58,410 bases of DNA from an uncultured Verrucomicrobiota bacterium (GCA_937127435.1 CAKZLZ010000237.1:1-58410); one strand, 5' to 3'. Counted from the first letter of the stretch, positions 45,035-54,147 are shown. Notes: generated from the sequence alone by a model not told the origin. Numbers and translations: made by a program.

Positions 45035-46161
45035 ACGGAGACCGTCATTTCAGCTACTGCCTGAATGTGCATCCCGGAGAAAAAGCGGAAGACCTCTTTC
45101 GGGTCATCCAGCAGGACATCCCGCAAATCAAACATGCGCTGTCACCGGAACAGCCCTTTGGACTGGGACTCCGCATTGCCCATGAAGCATCCCTCGCCTT
45201 CAATTCGCCCGCAACTCTGGGAACCCTGAGCAAACACATCAAGGAAGCGGACGCATACGCCTTTACCCTCAATGGATTTCCCTACGGGGCCTTTCATCAG
45301 ACCCGGGTCAAGGAACAGGTCTATCAACCGGATTGGTCTTTCCCTGAACGTCTGGACTATACCCGGGACATCTTTTTTCAGTTGGCCATGCTCCTTCCCG
45401 AAAAACGCGAAGGGTCCATCAGCACTGTGCCCCTGGGATACAAGTTTGATCCGGAGGCCCCGAAAAAGCGGGAGCGGATGATCCTGCAACTGCGGGAACT
45501 GGCAAACTTTCTCCACTTTCTGGAAAAGGATACCGGAAAACTATTGCACCTCGGATTGGAACCGGAACCGGACTGCATCCTGGAAACCACCCCCGAAGCC
45601 ATCGCCTTTTTTGAAGAAGAATTATTACAGGGCAGCGCGGTTTCCGAGGAGATCCTCCGACGCCATCTGGGCATCTGCCTCGACACCTGCCACGTGGCCA
45701 TGCAGTTTGAAAATCCGGTCGAAAGCCTTCAACAATTGAAACAGGCCGGCATCCGCATTTCAAAAACCCAAATCTCCGCCGCCCTGGAATGTGACGCCTC
45801 CATTGACCCTGAAAATCTCAGGGCATTCGACGACGGGGTTTACCTCCATCAAATCAAGAGTGAAAAAGGCCGGGCCTGGCGGGACCTTCCCGACTTTTTG
45901 AATGCACCCGATGCAAATGCCGGCACCCTCCGCATCCACGCCCACGTGCCGCTGCACTGGGAAGGAAACGACGAGCTCCACAGTACCCGCCACACCCTCA
46001 CTCAGGAATTCTGGAACGCCCTCGCGCTCTCCGACTGCAAACATCTCGAAGTTGAAACCTACACCTTCGATGTGCTGCCCGAAACCCTGCGCGCAGGCAG
46101 AACAGTGAACGAAGACATGATCGCCGAATGCCAGTGGGCACTGGCAAATATCGCAAGCTGA
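45025..46161 (+). CDS. eboE: EboE-type TIM-barrel (xylose-isomerase-like) metabolite traffic protein
   Basis: 378 residues. TIM-barrel features: HFSYCLNVHPGE at the start, FTLNGFPYGAFH, LHLGLEPEPDCILET (metal-binding Glu), LGICLDTCHVAMQFE (His and Asp) and LRIHAHVPLHWE. The NVHPGE and NGFPYG motifs mark the EboE group, which accompanies EboD in Ebo clusters. The start lies within the end of eboD (10-bp overlap), so the pair is translationally coupled. EboA, B, C and F are absent nearby. A perfect hairpin follows right after the stop. Confidence 0.82.
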   Translation: MQLNGDRHFSYCLNVHPGEKAEDLFRVIQQDIPQIKHALSPEQPFGLGLRIAHEASLAFNSPATLGTLSKHIKEADAYAFTLNGFPYGAFHQTRVKEQVYQPDWSFPERLDYTRDIFFQLAMLLPEKREGSISTVPLGYKFDPEAPKKRERMILQLRELANFLHFLEKDTGKLLHLGLEPEPDCILETTPEAIAFFEEELLQGSAVSEEILRRHLGICLDTCHVAMQFENPVESLQQLKQAGIRISKTQISAALECDASIDPENLRAFDDGVYLHQIKSEKGRAWRDLPDFLNAPDANAGTLRIHAHVPLHWEGNDELHSTRHTLTQEFWNALALSDCKHLEVETYTFDVLPETLRAGRTVNEDMIAECQWALANIAS

Positions 46162-46181
46162 CACAGACATTCCTGTCTGTG
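46162..46181. repeat. Palindrome of the CACAGACA family
   Basis: CACAGACA and TGTCTGTG form a perfect 8-bp stem with loop TTCC, beginning at the base after the eboE stop. Related copies lie at 2743, 47163 and 47236. There is no T-tract, so not a standard terminator. Confidence 0.75.
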
Positions 46182-46436
46182 ACCGCCCCATAGAGGGCGC
46201 AATGACCAGCCGTTTTCACAAACCTTCCGGACCGGCCGATCAAAGTTCACTTTGATCCTGAATTGTCTATTTTGGGAATCCCTCAAATATTGAAGGAAAA
46301 CCAACCTCATTTTTTAGACAATATACGTTAACCACCTGTTGACATAGTCACAGGAGCAAGGTAATATATTTTTAGGAGTTTGAAAACCTAAACGAAATTC
46401 AAACAAAGCACGCCCTATTTTTTGGAGATACAAATT

Positions 46437-47117
46437 ATGAAAAAAAACATCCTATTATCCATTATGTTCATTTCTGCGTTAACGGTTCAGGCAGATGTTC
46501 TCTTATCGGAATCCTTTGAAGGGTATACCGCCGGGAGCGGGAATTCTTTGGCCCCCAACTGGACCGTTTACAGCAACACCCTTCAATACGCATCAACCGC
46601 TTTTGCTTCAGACGGAAGCCAAAGTTTGTTCATCCGGAATGGGGCAGCGAAGTTTAGTTACGTTCGGTCGACAAATTTCATTCCGATAACGGGCAGCGGA
46701 GACTTGGTAGTTACGTTTGATTATAAGTCCATAACATCCATAAGCTCGTCACGGGGTTTAAAGGATTTCAGTATCGACTTTGGAAGTGGACTCGAGCCCG
46801 TTCTTCAAGACTTTGGGATACCTGACGGGGTCGACAGTTCATACACGGGGACGACAATTATCAATCCCAACACGGCATCTACCGGAGCCTCACCTTTCGT
46901 GAATTATAAGATTACGATTCCTACCTCTTATTACGTGGACACTTTGGGAGCCACCACATTTAAGTTGAGTTTCATAACCGAGGCAGGAGGGGGTGGCCAG
47001 GATTTTCATATCGATAACATCAATGTTTCCACGATTCCGGAGCCGTCTACTCTCGTTATGACTCTTGGTAGCGTGGTGGCATTTTTGGGCCTCCGCAGGT
47101 TCAAAAGAAAAAAATAA
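46437..47117 (+). CDS. PEP-CTERM sorting-domain protein
   Basis: 226 residues. Signal peptide MKKNILLSIMFISALTVQA, a beta-sandwich-like body starting LLSESFEGYTAGSGN and ending GQDFHIDNINVST, and a canonical tail IPEPSTLVMTLGS...LGLRRFKRKK. The body resembles jelly-roll lectin or concanavalin-type modules seen in PEP-CTERM proteins, without catalytic residues. Start chosen by TTGGAG nine bases upstream of the ATG at 46437; five in-frame codons upstream are less likely. About 275 bp separates it from eboE, so it probably has its own promoter. Composition is more AT-rich and codon use differs from the eboDE pair. Confidence 0.88.
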   Translation: MKKNILLSIMFISALTVQADVLLSESFEGYTAGSGNSLAPNWTVYSNTLQYASTAFASDGSQSLFIRNGAAKFSYVRSTNFIPITGSGDLVVTFDYKSITSISSSRGLKDFSIDFGSGLEPVLQDFGIPDGVDSSYTGTTIINPNTASTGASPFVNYKITIPTSYYVDTLGATTFKLSFITEAGGGGQDFHIDNINVSTIPEPSTLVMTLGSVVAFLGLRRFKRKK

Positions 47118-47118
47118 T

Positions 47119-47167
47119 CAGACCCTCAGTCAGGAATTTTGGAAGGCCCCGGCAAATGGAATATAGA
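47119..47167 (+). pseudogene. Decayed copy of the eboE 3' end
   Basis: Just after the PEP-CTERM stop, 47119-47149 matches eboE 45991-46021 at 27 of 31 positions. In frame it reads TLSQEFWKA where EboE has TLTQEFWNA, then jumps to PANGI and a stop, like the ALANIAS end of EboE. A variant of the eboE trailing hairpin follows (47163-47180). This looks like a duplicated eboE tail with an internal deletion of about 110 bp. Confidence 0.5.
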
Positions 47168-47255
47168 CACTGCTGTCTATGACCAGCCCGGAGGGTCACA
47201 AACGGTATAAGCTTCAGGGAAGCCCTTCGGGCTATCACAGACAGGAATGTCTATG
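47163..47255. repeat. Composite palindromic repeat (two CACAGACA-family copies)
   Basis: ATAGACA/TGTCTAT with a 4-base loop (47163-47180) and CACAGACAGGAATGTCTATG (47236-47255) flank a smaller hairpin with arms AGCCC and GGGCT near 47221-47233. The layout resembles a bacterial interspersed mosaic element made of paired REP units. It lies between two convergent genes. Confidence 0.65.
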
Positions 47256-47260
47256 TACCC

Positions 47261-47539
47261 CTACCCTCTGTAATTCCCCTTCCCTATCATTTCCAAATAC
47301 AACTCTTCCACCTTCGTGCGTGCCCAGGGGGTGCGACGTAAAAACTTGAGACTGGAGTTGATGGTGGGGTCAAACATGAAGCAGCGAATTTCAATACGGC
47401 TCGCAAGTCCGCTCCATTCGTAATGGGCGATCAGTTGGTACAGCATGCTTTCCAGCGTGATGCCGTGCAGAGGATTGTTGGGTTGTTCCTGCGGGGCCTG
47501 GGGCTCCTCGGGCTCTTGTGATTCTTGGGGGTCGCTCAT
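47261..47539 (-). CDS. VF530 family (DUF2132) small protein
   Basis: 92 residues. From residue about 21 it follows the VF530 family: NNPLHGITLESMLYQLIAHYEW, then INSSLKFLRRTPWARTKVEELYLEMI. The fold is a small helical bundle suggested to bind DNA, and the function is unproven. The N-terminal 20 residues are a Pro/Glu/Gln-rich low-complexity leader (ESQEPEEPQAPQEQ) not usual in the family, so the real start could be later, though no better codon is seen. Convergent with the second PEP-CTERM gene. Confidence 0.82.
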   Translation of the reverse strand: MSDPQESQEPEEPQAPQEQPNNPLHGITLESMLYQLIAHYEWSGLASRIEIRCFMFDPTINSSLKFLRRTPWARTKVEELYLEMIGKGNYRG

Positions 47540-47603
47540 ATCCCCTCTCCTAGCTTATTCCTCCTCCGATTCCAAGGCAAAGTGCTGGAGGAACCGAAGC
47601 AGA

Positions 47604-48090
47604 GATATTCCGTTCGCCCCGCAAGCGGGACTCCGGGTCGTGGCGGGGGAAGTCTCCTCCGGTTTCAGATAAGAGGATCGCCCCGCAAGCGGGACTCCCT
47701 TTACAAGCACGGGTCAAGCTTTGCGATGAATCCACCGGAGTCCCGCTTGCAGGGCGAACGGAATATCCTGAACACGCACAGGTACCTCTCCCACTCCCCC
47801 CGGAGTCCCGCTTTCGGGGCGAACCGAAAATCCTGGCCACGGACCGGCACCCCCCCTCTCCCCCCGGAGTCCCGCTTGCGAGGCGAACGGAATATCCTGG
47901 ACACGGACCAGTACCTCTCCCACTCCCCCCGGAGTCCCGCTTGCAGGGCGAACGGAATATCCTGAACACGCACCGGTACCTCTCCCACTCCCCCCGGAGT
48001 CCTGCTTGCAGGGCGAACGGAATATCTTGAACACGCACCGGTACCACCCCTCTCCCACCGGAGTCCCGCTTGCGGGGCGAACGGAATATC
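47604..48090. repeat. 64/65-bp tandem repeat array with inverted copies at one end
   Basis: Units beginning CCGGAGTCCCGCTTGC start at 47735, 47800, 47864, 47929, 47994 and 48058 (spacing 65, 64, 65, 65, 64). Each has the core hairpin-forming CCCGCTTGCGGGGCGAACGG plus a conserved remainder, so there are no unique spacers as in CRISPR. Two partial copies in reverse orientation lie at 47604-47636 and 47676-47699. Because the period is not a multiple of three, open frames here change phase from unit to unit and are not credible genes. It fills the 576-bp gap between the VF530 and DUF2339 genes. Confidence 0.85.
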
Positions 48091-48115
48091 CCACAAAGAT
48101 TTTCCGCTTGCCTCA

Positions 48116-50611
48116 TCACTCCTCCTCCGCTTCCAAGGCAAAGCGGTCTTGGAACCGGAGATACACATAAGCACCCGCCAACAAAACCACGCCCAGCAAA
48201 ATGAACGCCACGATTTTGTAAATCGGATCAAGCGAAGCCAAATCGTGGAAGAAGACCTTAAAGGCCACCCAGGTGAATTGCGCCAGTCCAAGAAACCGCA
48301 AGGGCCGGTGACGCTTGAACAATCCTGCACTCACCAGACCGAGTGCAAACAGTCCCCAGAAGACCGACAGCCCGCCTGACCGTAGCCCCGGCACATAACT
48401 GCCCAACAGTGAATTCACTTCGAAGGTACTGAACAACCACAGATTTGCCAGCGCGGCGTAACCAAAGAAATTGCGCAGCGCGAGGGTCTCCTCTGATTTG
48501 CAAAAGGATTTATACCCATAAACCAAAAAGCCCGTGCGTACCAAAAAGTCCAGCAGCCGCATCCCGGCTTCCAGCAGATTGTACGGATTGTATTGACCGG
48601 TCTGCATGGAAAAATTCCAATCCAGAAGATCCCAGAAAAGCCATTTGACCATCATCGCAACTGCACAGCCCAATAACAGAAACTGCAATCCTTCATATGT
48701 CGGATATTTTTGTATCCAGTGTAACAGCACCGAAGCGCCGAATACCCAGACCATGGTCAGCAGCGTGGGAACCAAAGGTGAAAACAGGAATCCAAAAGAT
48801 TGAATCACTTCCAAATGTATAACCATCACGCTGAGACTTAACAGCAAGGCCCGAAGCACCCAACCGGAAATATCCGGCTGCAGAATTGAGAGACTGTCAT
48901 TGTTCCCGGAGAGTTGAAATTCAGGCCAGGCTTCCCGGGGATGCTTTTGCAGCCACAAGGCCCCGCCCAGGGAGGCCAAAGGAATTCCCATTTTCATCAA
49001 CCGCTCGAACAATGCTGATAAATAGACCGACAGAGGGGTTCCCGGCGAAACCGCAGATCCGTAGCTGGCCCCCAGATCCAAAAACATGAATCGCCACAAG
49101 CTCAGAACAAAGATGCCGAACGCCACCTGTTCCATAAACCGGCTGTTCACTTTTTGCGATCCCCACAACAGGACCAGCGCCAGTAAAGACCAACCGAGCG
49201 TCCACCAGTCTCCGGAAAAATACAACGGAATGGTAAGCATCAAAAACAGACTCATCAGACTCATAAAGCAGAGTGCCAATCCTCTATCCTGTCCTTTGCG
49301 CTTCACAAAAACAAAAAGATGCAGGGCGTAGAACACAGCAAGAAACAAGCTGACTGCAGCCACCCATTCGGAGGCACAATTGCGAAGAATCAACTGACGG
49401 GAGGAAAGAAAGAATCCTCCCGCATTCATCAACAGAAAACCCAAATCCAGCCAAGTGGATTTTTCCTTCTGCAGCACCTGAAAAAGAAAGGCCGAGGTGG
49501 AAAAAATTAAAAAGTAGATCACCAGAAAAGGCATCACCAATTGAAAAGAAACCGGGTCACGCCACCATTCCAACATCGCAAACACGTGGAGGGAGGTGAA
49601 CAGAAAAGCCATGAAGTTCAGGATGAACCACTGACGCCGGATCGAGATCAGCAAAACCCCGGTTCCCAGCACCGCAAGATAAACCAACAAGCCGGAAACC
49701 GCTCCGGAATCCGGTAAAAGGAAGGGCGTCAAATATCCGCCAATCAAACCCAATACCGCAATCAAAAGAGACTTGCTGTAAATCGAAATACCGGCGGCCC
49801 CCACCGTTACCAGAAACATCAACACAAAGGCCACTGCGGGTGAGATCAGTTCATATCGCTGATGGGCGGCAAACATGGTGGTGTACAAAATCGCCAAACC
49901 CGCACCCACCAATCCCTGTCCCAATAAATGGTATTTTCGGTTTAAGTTTAACATCCCCCAGCCCACCAGAGCGCCTCCCACGATTCCGGACAACGCGACC
50001 TTTCCCACATCCCCCAACCATCCCATGCGGGCGGAGTAATCGAGAAAAAATCCGACGCCCACCACCAGCACCAATACCTCGATTCGCACCAGCCAGTTGG
50101 TGGCCACCGCACATTCCACGCTGACACCGGGCTTGCGGTATTCTTCACCTACCAAAATCCAGTTCCATATTCGTGACAACAAACCCCGGGCGGCCAATTC
50201 AAATGCGCCCGGTTCAGCCTGGGTATATGAAGGGGCAAGGTGAGGCGGAATCGGCGGTAAGGTCGCCGTAGGCTGAAGCGGTACCGGTGGCTTGGGCGGT
50301 TGGGGAGCAGGCGGCGGAACCACGGGTTTGGGTGGCAGCGGGGGAGGCAACGCCTCTTCCGGCTTCTGATCCAATTCAATCTCCGGATCCTCTTCCAGGG
50401 GGATGGATGCGGACGCCGCCGGAGCAGGAGCCGTTTGAGGAGCCGGCAAGTCCTCAGGCTCTTTTGCCCGGGGAGGGTTCAACATTTCCAAGCGCCTCTT
50501 GCTTGAATAAAATTTCTCTAATCGCGCCTCCATCCGTTTGAGCCGGGAAAGGATGATAAAGGTTACAGGGATAATCCATATCCAGAAAACAATCATTGAA
50601 ATTTCAAACAT
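48116..50611 (-). CDS. DUF2339 polytopic membrane protein
   Basis: 831 residues. An N-terminal helix (MIVFWIWIIPVTFIIL), a short coiled-coil-like KRMEARLEKF segment, then a long Pro-rich cytoplasmic-type linker (about 45-120) and some twenty-plus membrane helices (LVRIEVLVLVVGVGFFLDYSARMGWLG, GQGLVGAGLAILYTTMFAAHQRYELISP, YLTPFLLPDSG, and the C-terminal RFLGLAQFTWVAFKVFFHDLASLDPIYKIVAFILLGVVLL), matching DUF2339. The family may act in envelope or polysaccharide processes but has no assigned function. Start at 50611 is fixed by TAGGAGAG; longer frames lack it. Its 3' end abuts the tandem repeat array. Confidence 0.85.
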   Translation of the reverse strand: MFEISMIVFWIWIIPVTFIILSRLKRMEARLEKFYSSKRRLEMLNPPRAKEPEDLPAPQTAPAPAASASIPLEEDPEIELDQKPEEALPPPLPPKPVVPPPAPQPPKPPVPLQPTATLPPIPPHLAPSYTQAEPGAFELAARGLLSRIWNWILVGEEYRKPGVSVECAVATNWLVRIEVLVLVVGVGFFLDYSARMGWLGDVGKVALSGIVGGALVGWGMLNLNRKYHLLGQGLVGAGLAILYTTMFAAHQRYELISPAVAFVLMFLVTVGAAGISIYSKSLLIAVLGLIGGYLTPFLLPDSGAVSGLLVYLAVLGTGVLLISIRRQWFILNFMAFLFTSLHVFAMLEWWRDPVSFQLVMPFLVIYFLIFSTSAFLFQVLQKEKSTWLDLGFLLMNAGGFFLSSRQLILRNCASEWVAAVSLFLAVFYALHLFVFVKRKGQDRGLALCFMSLMSLFLMLTIPLYFSGDWWTLGWSLLALVLLWGSQKVNSRFMEQVAFGIFVLSLWRFMFLDLGASYGSAVSPGTPLSVYLSALFERLMKMGIPLASLGGALWLQKHPREAWPEFQLSGNNDSLSILQPDISGWVLRALLLSLSVMVIHLEVIQSFGFLFSPLVPTLLTMVWVFGASVLLHWIQKYPTYEGLQFLLLGCAVAMMVKWLFWDLLDWNFSMQTGQYNPYNLLEAGMRLLDFLVRTGFLVYGYKSFCKSEETLALRNFFGYAALANLWLFSTFEVNSLLGSYVPGLRSGGLSVFWGLFALGLVSAGLFKRHRPLRFLGLAQFTWVAFKVFFHDLASLDPIYKIVAFILLGVVLLAGAYVYLRFQDRFALEAEEE

Positions 50612-50804
50612 ATCCACTCTCCTATATGACAACTTTATTGACATATACCCCAAGTCACAGATTGAATGCAATAGTAAATGTTTTGAAAATTTATGGGCTC
50701 CCACACCCATATGAAGCTTGAACCCCGTTCAGTTCTTCTAGACTTGGGCAATGCCAGATCACTTCAATCTTGCCTTCCCATCTTCCACATCCCATAAGTC
50801 TTCA

Positions 50805-51698
50805 ATGACGAACTCACTCTCCTCCTTTGCAATTCCCGGCCATCTCCAACCTGCTTCCGGTAAAGGGGACCTCCCCTGTTTTCAGCTCGAAGGACAAGCT
50901 GCGACCGCCACCGTCTATTTGCACGGTGCCCATGTCACCGCCTTTCAACCGGTAGGAGAAAAGCCCGTTTTGTGGATGAGTGAAAAAAGTCATTTTACCG
51001 ACGGTCAACCCATCCGGGGCGGTGTTCCCATTTGTTGGCCCTGGTTTGGTCCGAATCAAAACGATGACCAACTTCCCGCCCACGGGGTGGCGCGACTTCG
51101 TGCCTGGACGCCACTGGAAGCCTCCGTGCTTCAGGATGGACGCTGCCGTTTGCGTCTGGGCTTCACCCCGGAAGGTGACGAGTGCAAAATGGTCCCCACC
51201 GGCCTTCGAATGGAATACAGCATCACCGTCGGCCACAGCCTCACCCTCGAACTGGAAACCATCAACGACGGCAACAGCCCCTGCGCTTTCGAAGATGCTT
51301 TGCACAGTTATTTTGATGTGGCCGACCCCAAAATCGCGCAGGTCAAAGGCCTGGAGGGAACCACCTATTTGGACAAACTCGAAAACAGCGCCAACAAAAT
51401 TCAATCCGGTCCCATTGATTTCACCGCAGAAACCGATCGGGTTTATATGCACCCGAATGGCGCCACCCAAATTCAGGACCCGGCCTCCGGACGTTGCATC
51501 CGCATCCAACAACACGGCGCCAATAACACCGTAGTCTGGAATCCCTGGATCAACAAATCCAAAGCCATGCCCGATTTCGGAGACGACGAGTGGACAGGCA
51601 TGTGCTGCGTGGAAGCCGTCAACTGCCTCCGCGACCGCATCCAGCTTCTCCCCGGCAACCGCCACTGCACCCGGATGGAAATTTCGCTTGGATCTTAA
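50805..51698 (+). CDS. D-hexose-6-phosphate mutarotase (YeaD/aldose-1-epimerase family)
   Basis: 297 residues. Interconverts alpha and beta forms of glucose-6-phosphate, feeding glycolysis. Galactose-mutarotase fold with VYLHGAHVTAFQP, PIRGGVPICWPWFGP, catalytic His in LPAHGVARLRAW, second His in EDALHSYFDV and catalytic Glu in TGMCCVEAVN. No signal peptide. The start at 50805 fits the family; an 18-codon upstream extension is of odd composition. Divergent from the DUF2339 gene with a 193-bp spacer. Confidence 0.9.
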   Translation: MTNSLSSFAIPGHLQPASGKGDLPCFQLEGQAATATVYLHGAHVTAFQPVGEKPVLWMSEKSHFTDGQPIRGGVPICWPWFGPNQNDDQLPAHGVARLRAWTPLEASVLQDGRCRLRLGFTPEGDECKMVPTGLRMEYSITVGHSLTLELETINDGNSPCAFEDALHSYFDVADPKIAQVKGLEGTTYLDKLENSANKIQSGPIDFTAETDRVYMHPNGATQIQDPASGRCIRIQQHGANNTVVWNPWINKSKAMPDFGDDEWTGMCCVEAVNCLRDRIQLLPGNRHCTRMEISLGS

Positions 51699-51739
51699 AG
51701 AATCATTCAACCCATCAGGCTGTTTGTTCTAAACAAAAT

Positions 51740-53077
51740 ATGAAACAAATTCTCCTAAGTCTCTTATCTCTTTTCTGCCTCTGTGGATTCCACCTCGATG
51801 CGGCACCCTCTGAAGAAGAAACAGATGCCGTAGTGGAGGAACTCACCCGGGCTTTTCAATCAAGGCAGGCCTTCCAGGCGGATTATAGAATAGAGGTGCC
51901 TGCCATGTCTGCAAACATGAGCTTTGTCCTCAATCAGCATCAATTCTTCACCGCTTTCATAATAACGGATGACGAGGATCAGAACAAACCCACGATCGCG
52001 GTCGTGAGATATGGAGGCCCCGGATTGGATGAAGGGGAGATTCATGTGATGATGGGGGATACGGCGCCCATGAAGATGATGAAAATAAACACCTCGGAAA
52101 TCTTTCGTAAACCTCCGGCAATTTTCCATGCGCTGCTTATACTGGCCAACGGAATCTTTCAGGACGCAGATCAAAAAATGAAAGAAATAGGCGAAGCGGC
52201 ACTTTGGCCGAAGCTTTCGTTTGGACTGAAGCCAAACAGTCTGGAATTGGGATTCGGATTCCAGAGTTCGGTAAAGGCTCCCCACACCAATTGGCTCAGC
52301 AAAGAATGGTACACCGAAGCAGAAAAAATTTCACTGACCCCGGATACGGTTATAGTGGATTTTCCGGAAGGTCATCAAGTAACCTTAAATCGAAGCAATG
52401 GTCTTATCGAAACAGACCGCTGGCCAAATGATGAAAAAGATCAGCCCATAAACATCCGCCTGATTGAGCAGAAGTCATTGGACAACAAGTTTTCAATTGC
52501 AGATGTAATTCCAGATTTTGAGCGAATGACTTTTGAAGAGATCCCGGCCTCATCCATCATTGGCCCTGCCGTTGCCATGGCCTGCATGAAACTGAATCAG
52601 GTACTGGAACAGAACGAAAACTTCGACACCCTGCTTACCAAGGATCCTGAAGCAATCAAAAGCCGAATCCGCAACCGGGCAAGGCCCCAGGTTCGCGAGT
52701 GGGCGATCAAACTGGTGGCAGGAATTGAGCAACAGGATAAGATCACAACCCATATCCAAAATGAATATGCGAGATTCCTCAAAGCCAAACCCGAGTTGAT
52801 TGACGAAATGACCTACGAGGTATTTTTGACAGACATACTAAAATCGGCCGAGGAGGATCCGGAAAATTCAATTTTCCCTCATTTGAATCTGATCGTGAAC
52901 GAAGTGGAAAAGAATTACAAAAAAATGTTGAGGGTCCTGCCTCTTGAGGAAGACGCCGCTTTGCTGGAACTTTATGACAGTTACATTGGAGCTCTCATGG
53001 ATGCCTGGCGAATCGAATTGATGTCTGCCACCCTGGAGCGTGCAAAACCCCGAAAAGCAAATCAAAGGTTGAGTTGA
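51740..53077 (+). CDS. Secreted protein of unknown function
   Basis: 445 residues. Signal peptide MKQILLSLLSLFCLCGFHLDA followed by an acidic helix (PSEEETDAVVEELTRAFQSRQAFQADYRIEV), then a strand-rich part resembling lipoprotein-carrier-type (LolA-like) half barrels (ISLTPDTVIVDFPEGHQVTLNRSNGLIE), and a helical C-terminal third. The LolA-like reading is only a visual impression. The frame runs upstream to 51590, but that part overlaps the mutarotase gene and has no signal peptide at its start. No Shine-Dalgarno is clear. 42 bp after the mutarotase, so possibly read through. Confidence 0.65.
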   Translation: MKQILLSLLSLFCLCGFHLDAAPSEEETDAVVEELTRAFQSRQAFQADYRIEVPAMSANMSFVLNQHQFFTAFIITDDEDQNKPTIAVVRYGGPGLDEGEIHVMMGDTAPMKMMKINTSEIFRKPPAIFHALLILANGIFQDADQKMKEIGEAALWPKLSFGLKPNSLELGFGFQSSVKAPHTNWLSKEWYTEAEKISLTPDTVIVDFPEGHQVTLNRSNGLIETDRWPNDEKDQPINIRLIEQKSLDNKFSIADVIPDFERMTFEEIPASSIIGPAVAMACMKLNQVLEQNENFDTLLTKDPEAIKSRIRNRARPQVREWAIKLVAGIEQQDKITTHIQNEYARFLKAKPELIDEMTYEVFLTDILKSAEEDPENSIFPHLNLIVNEVEKNYKKMLRVLPLEEDAALLELYDSYIGALMDAWRIELMSATLERAKPRKANQRLS

Positions 53078-53128
53078 GGGTCGTATGTTATCCCCATACG
53101 TGAAGGGAAAGGAGCAACCCGATCCGAA

Positions 53129-54145
53129 TTAAAGCCAGCCCTGCTCTACGAGCAAGTTACGAAGTACAGGCTCTACCTCATCCCGAATTTTCTGATTGGC
53201 ATAGCCCATCCAACTGCATTCGGTCAGGGTATCAAACGGTGCGTTGAGCGGATCCCCCTTTACATCCGTGAGGATCACCCCGGCCTCCTCCAACACCAAA
53301 AGTCCGGCCATATCATAAGGATGACAGGTCAGCCCCCGCCGCTTGCCCGCAAAAAGCTTCGAGTCGAACAGAAGTGGCCGCAAATCCGCGCAGAAGCGGT
53401 CGCGGCCGGTAAGCAACTCCACCCACTGACCGCCGGTGCAAATATATTGATCTTCATAGCCAAGCACTTCTCCTTCCGCCGCATCCGGAAAAAGCCGTGC
53501 CCACAGGGCATCTTCCAGGGCAGCCGTCTCCTCACGTCCGCAGGGAAAGAACCGGGAGATCTGGGCAAATCCGCCGCGAATGGTAGCCCCATCAAAAGGA
53601 CCGGCTTCAATTTCAATATCAGGGTCGGAAGTTAAAATATTTTTCCGGACACCGGCAACCCCCTGCCCCCGCACCGCCATAAAAGTATCCGCCACACCGG
53701 CACGGCTGTTCGGCAGTTCGGCAAGGATCGCACATTCAATATCCTGCAGACAGGTCTCCTCTCCCCGGTTCGGTGCCACCCCGGCAATAAACCAGGCGCT
53801 GCGTTTGTCCATCATGATCCCCCGGGTGCCGTCAATCGGATCCACCAACATGCGCCACTGACAGTCGGATTCTTTTCGGCCGGAAGGATACACCGAGCGT
53901 TCATTTTCACCGATGCCTTCCGCGATCAGCAAGATCCCCCCATGCCTTTCCCCCTGCGCTTCCAAAATCCGGACCAACTCTTTTTCCACCTCCTGATCGA
54001 TTGCAAAAATCACATCCGAACCCGCATGCCCCAAGGGCCGGCTCCGCTCTGCCGCCGTGGAATGAATCAAACTGTTCGAAACGGTATCGCGCGCCATGCA
54101 AGCCAACGCCTGCAATAAATCGATAAAAGGATGGGTCAGCTTCAT
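53129..54145 (-). CDS. Inositol monophosphatase family protein
   Basis: 338 residues. Metal-binding motifs of the IMPase/FBPase/CysQ superfamily: VDPIDGTRG (residues about 102-110) and HPYDMAGLLVLEEAGV, the counterpart of W-D-x-A-G (here Tyr-Asp). An acidic Glu follows LLIAEG. It likely hydrolyses a sugar or nucleotide monophosphate ester with Mg2+. A true inositol substrate is not certain; PAP or histidinol phosphate are alternatives. Somewhat longer than the usual 260-residue enzymes. It starts 2 bp after the preceding stop and is last in the cyclophilin-kinase operon. Confidence 0.82.
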   Translation of the reverse strand: MKLTHPFIDLLQALACMARDTVSNSLIHSTAAERSRPLGHAGSDVIFAIDQEVEKELVRILEAQGERHGGILLIAEGIGENERSVYPSGRKESDCQWRMLVDPIDGTRGIMMDKRSAWFIAGVAPNRGEETCLQDIECAILAELPNSRAGVADTFMAVRGQGVAGVRKNILTSDPDIEIEAGPFDGATIRGGFAQISRFFPCGREETAALEDALWARLFPDAAEGEVLGYEDQYICTGGQWVELLTGRDRFCADLRPLLFDSKLFAGKRRGLTCHPYDMAGLLVLEEAGVILTDVKGDPLNAPFDTLTECSWMGYANQKIRDEVEPVLRNLLVEQGWL

Positions 54146-54147
54146 GT

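Noticed and set aside
46162..46181. Hairpin after eboE as a rho-independent terminator
   Set aside because: No T-tract follows, and the same palindrome recurs elsewhere, so it is better described as a dispersed repeat.
47735..48090. Possible CRISPR array
   Set aside because: Whole 64/65-bp units are similar along their length, with no unique spacers of constant size, and no cas genes are present.
47701..48330. Open frames across the repeat array giving proteins with RSPRKRDSGG-type repeats
   Set aside because: The frames exist only because the 64/65-bp units lack stops. The period is not a multiple of three, all three phases are open in places, and there is no ribosome site. Treated as non-coding repeat.
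50814..51710. Minus-strand 298-codon frame opposite the mutarotase
   Set aside because: The plus strand has all mutarotase motifs; the antisense frame has none and no start signal.
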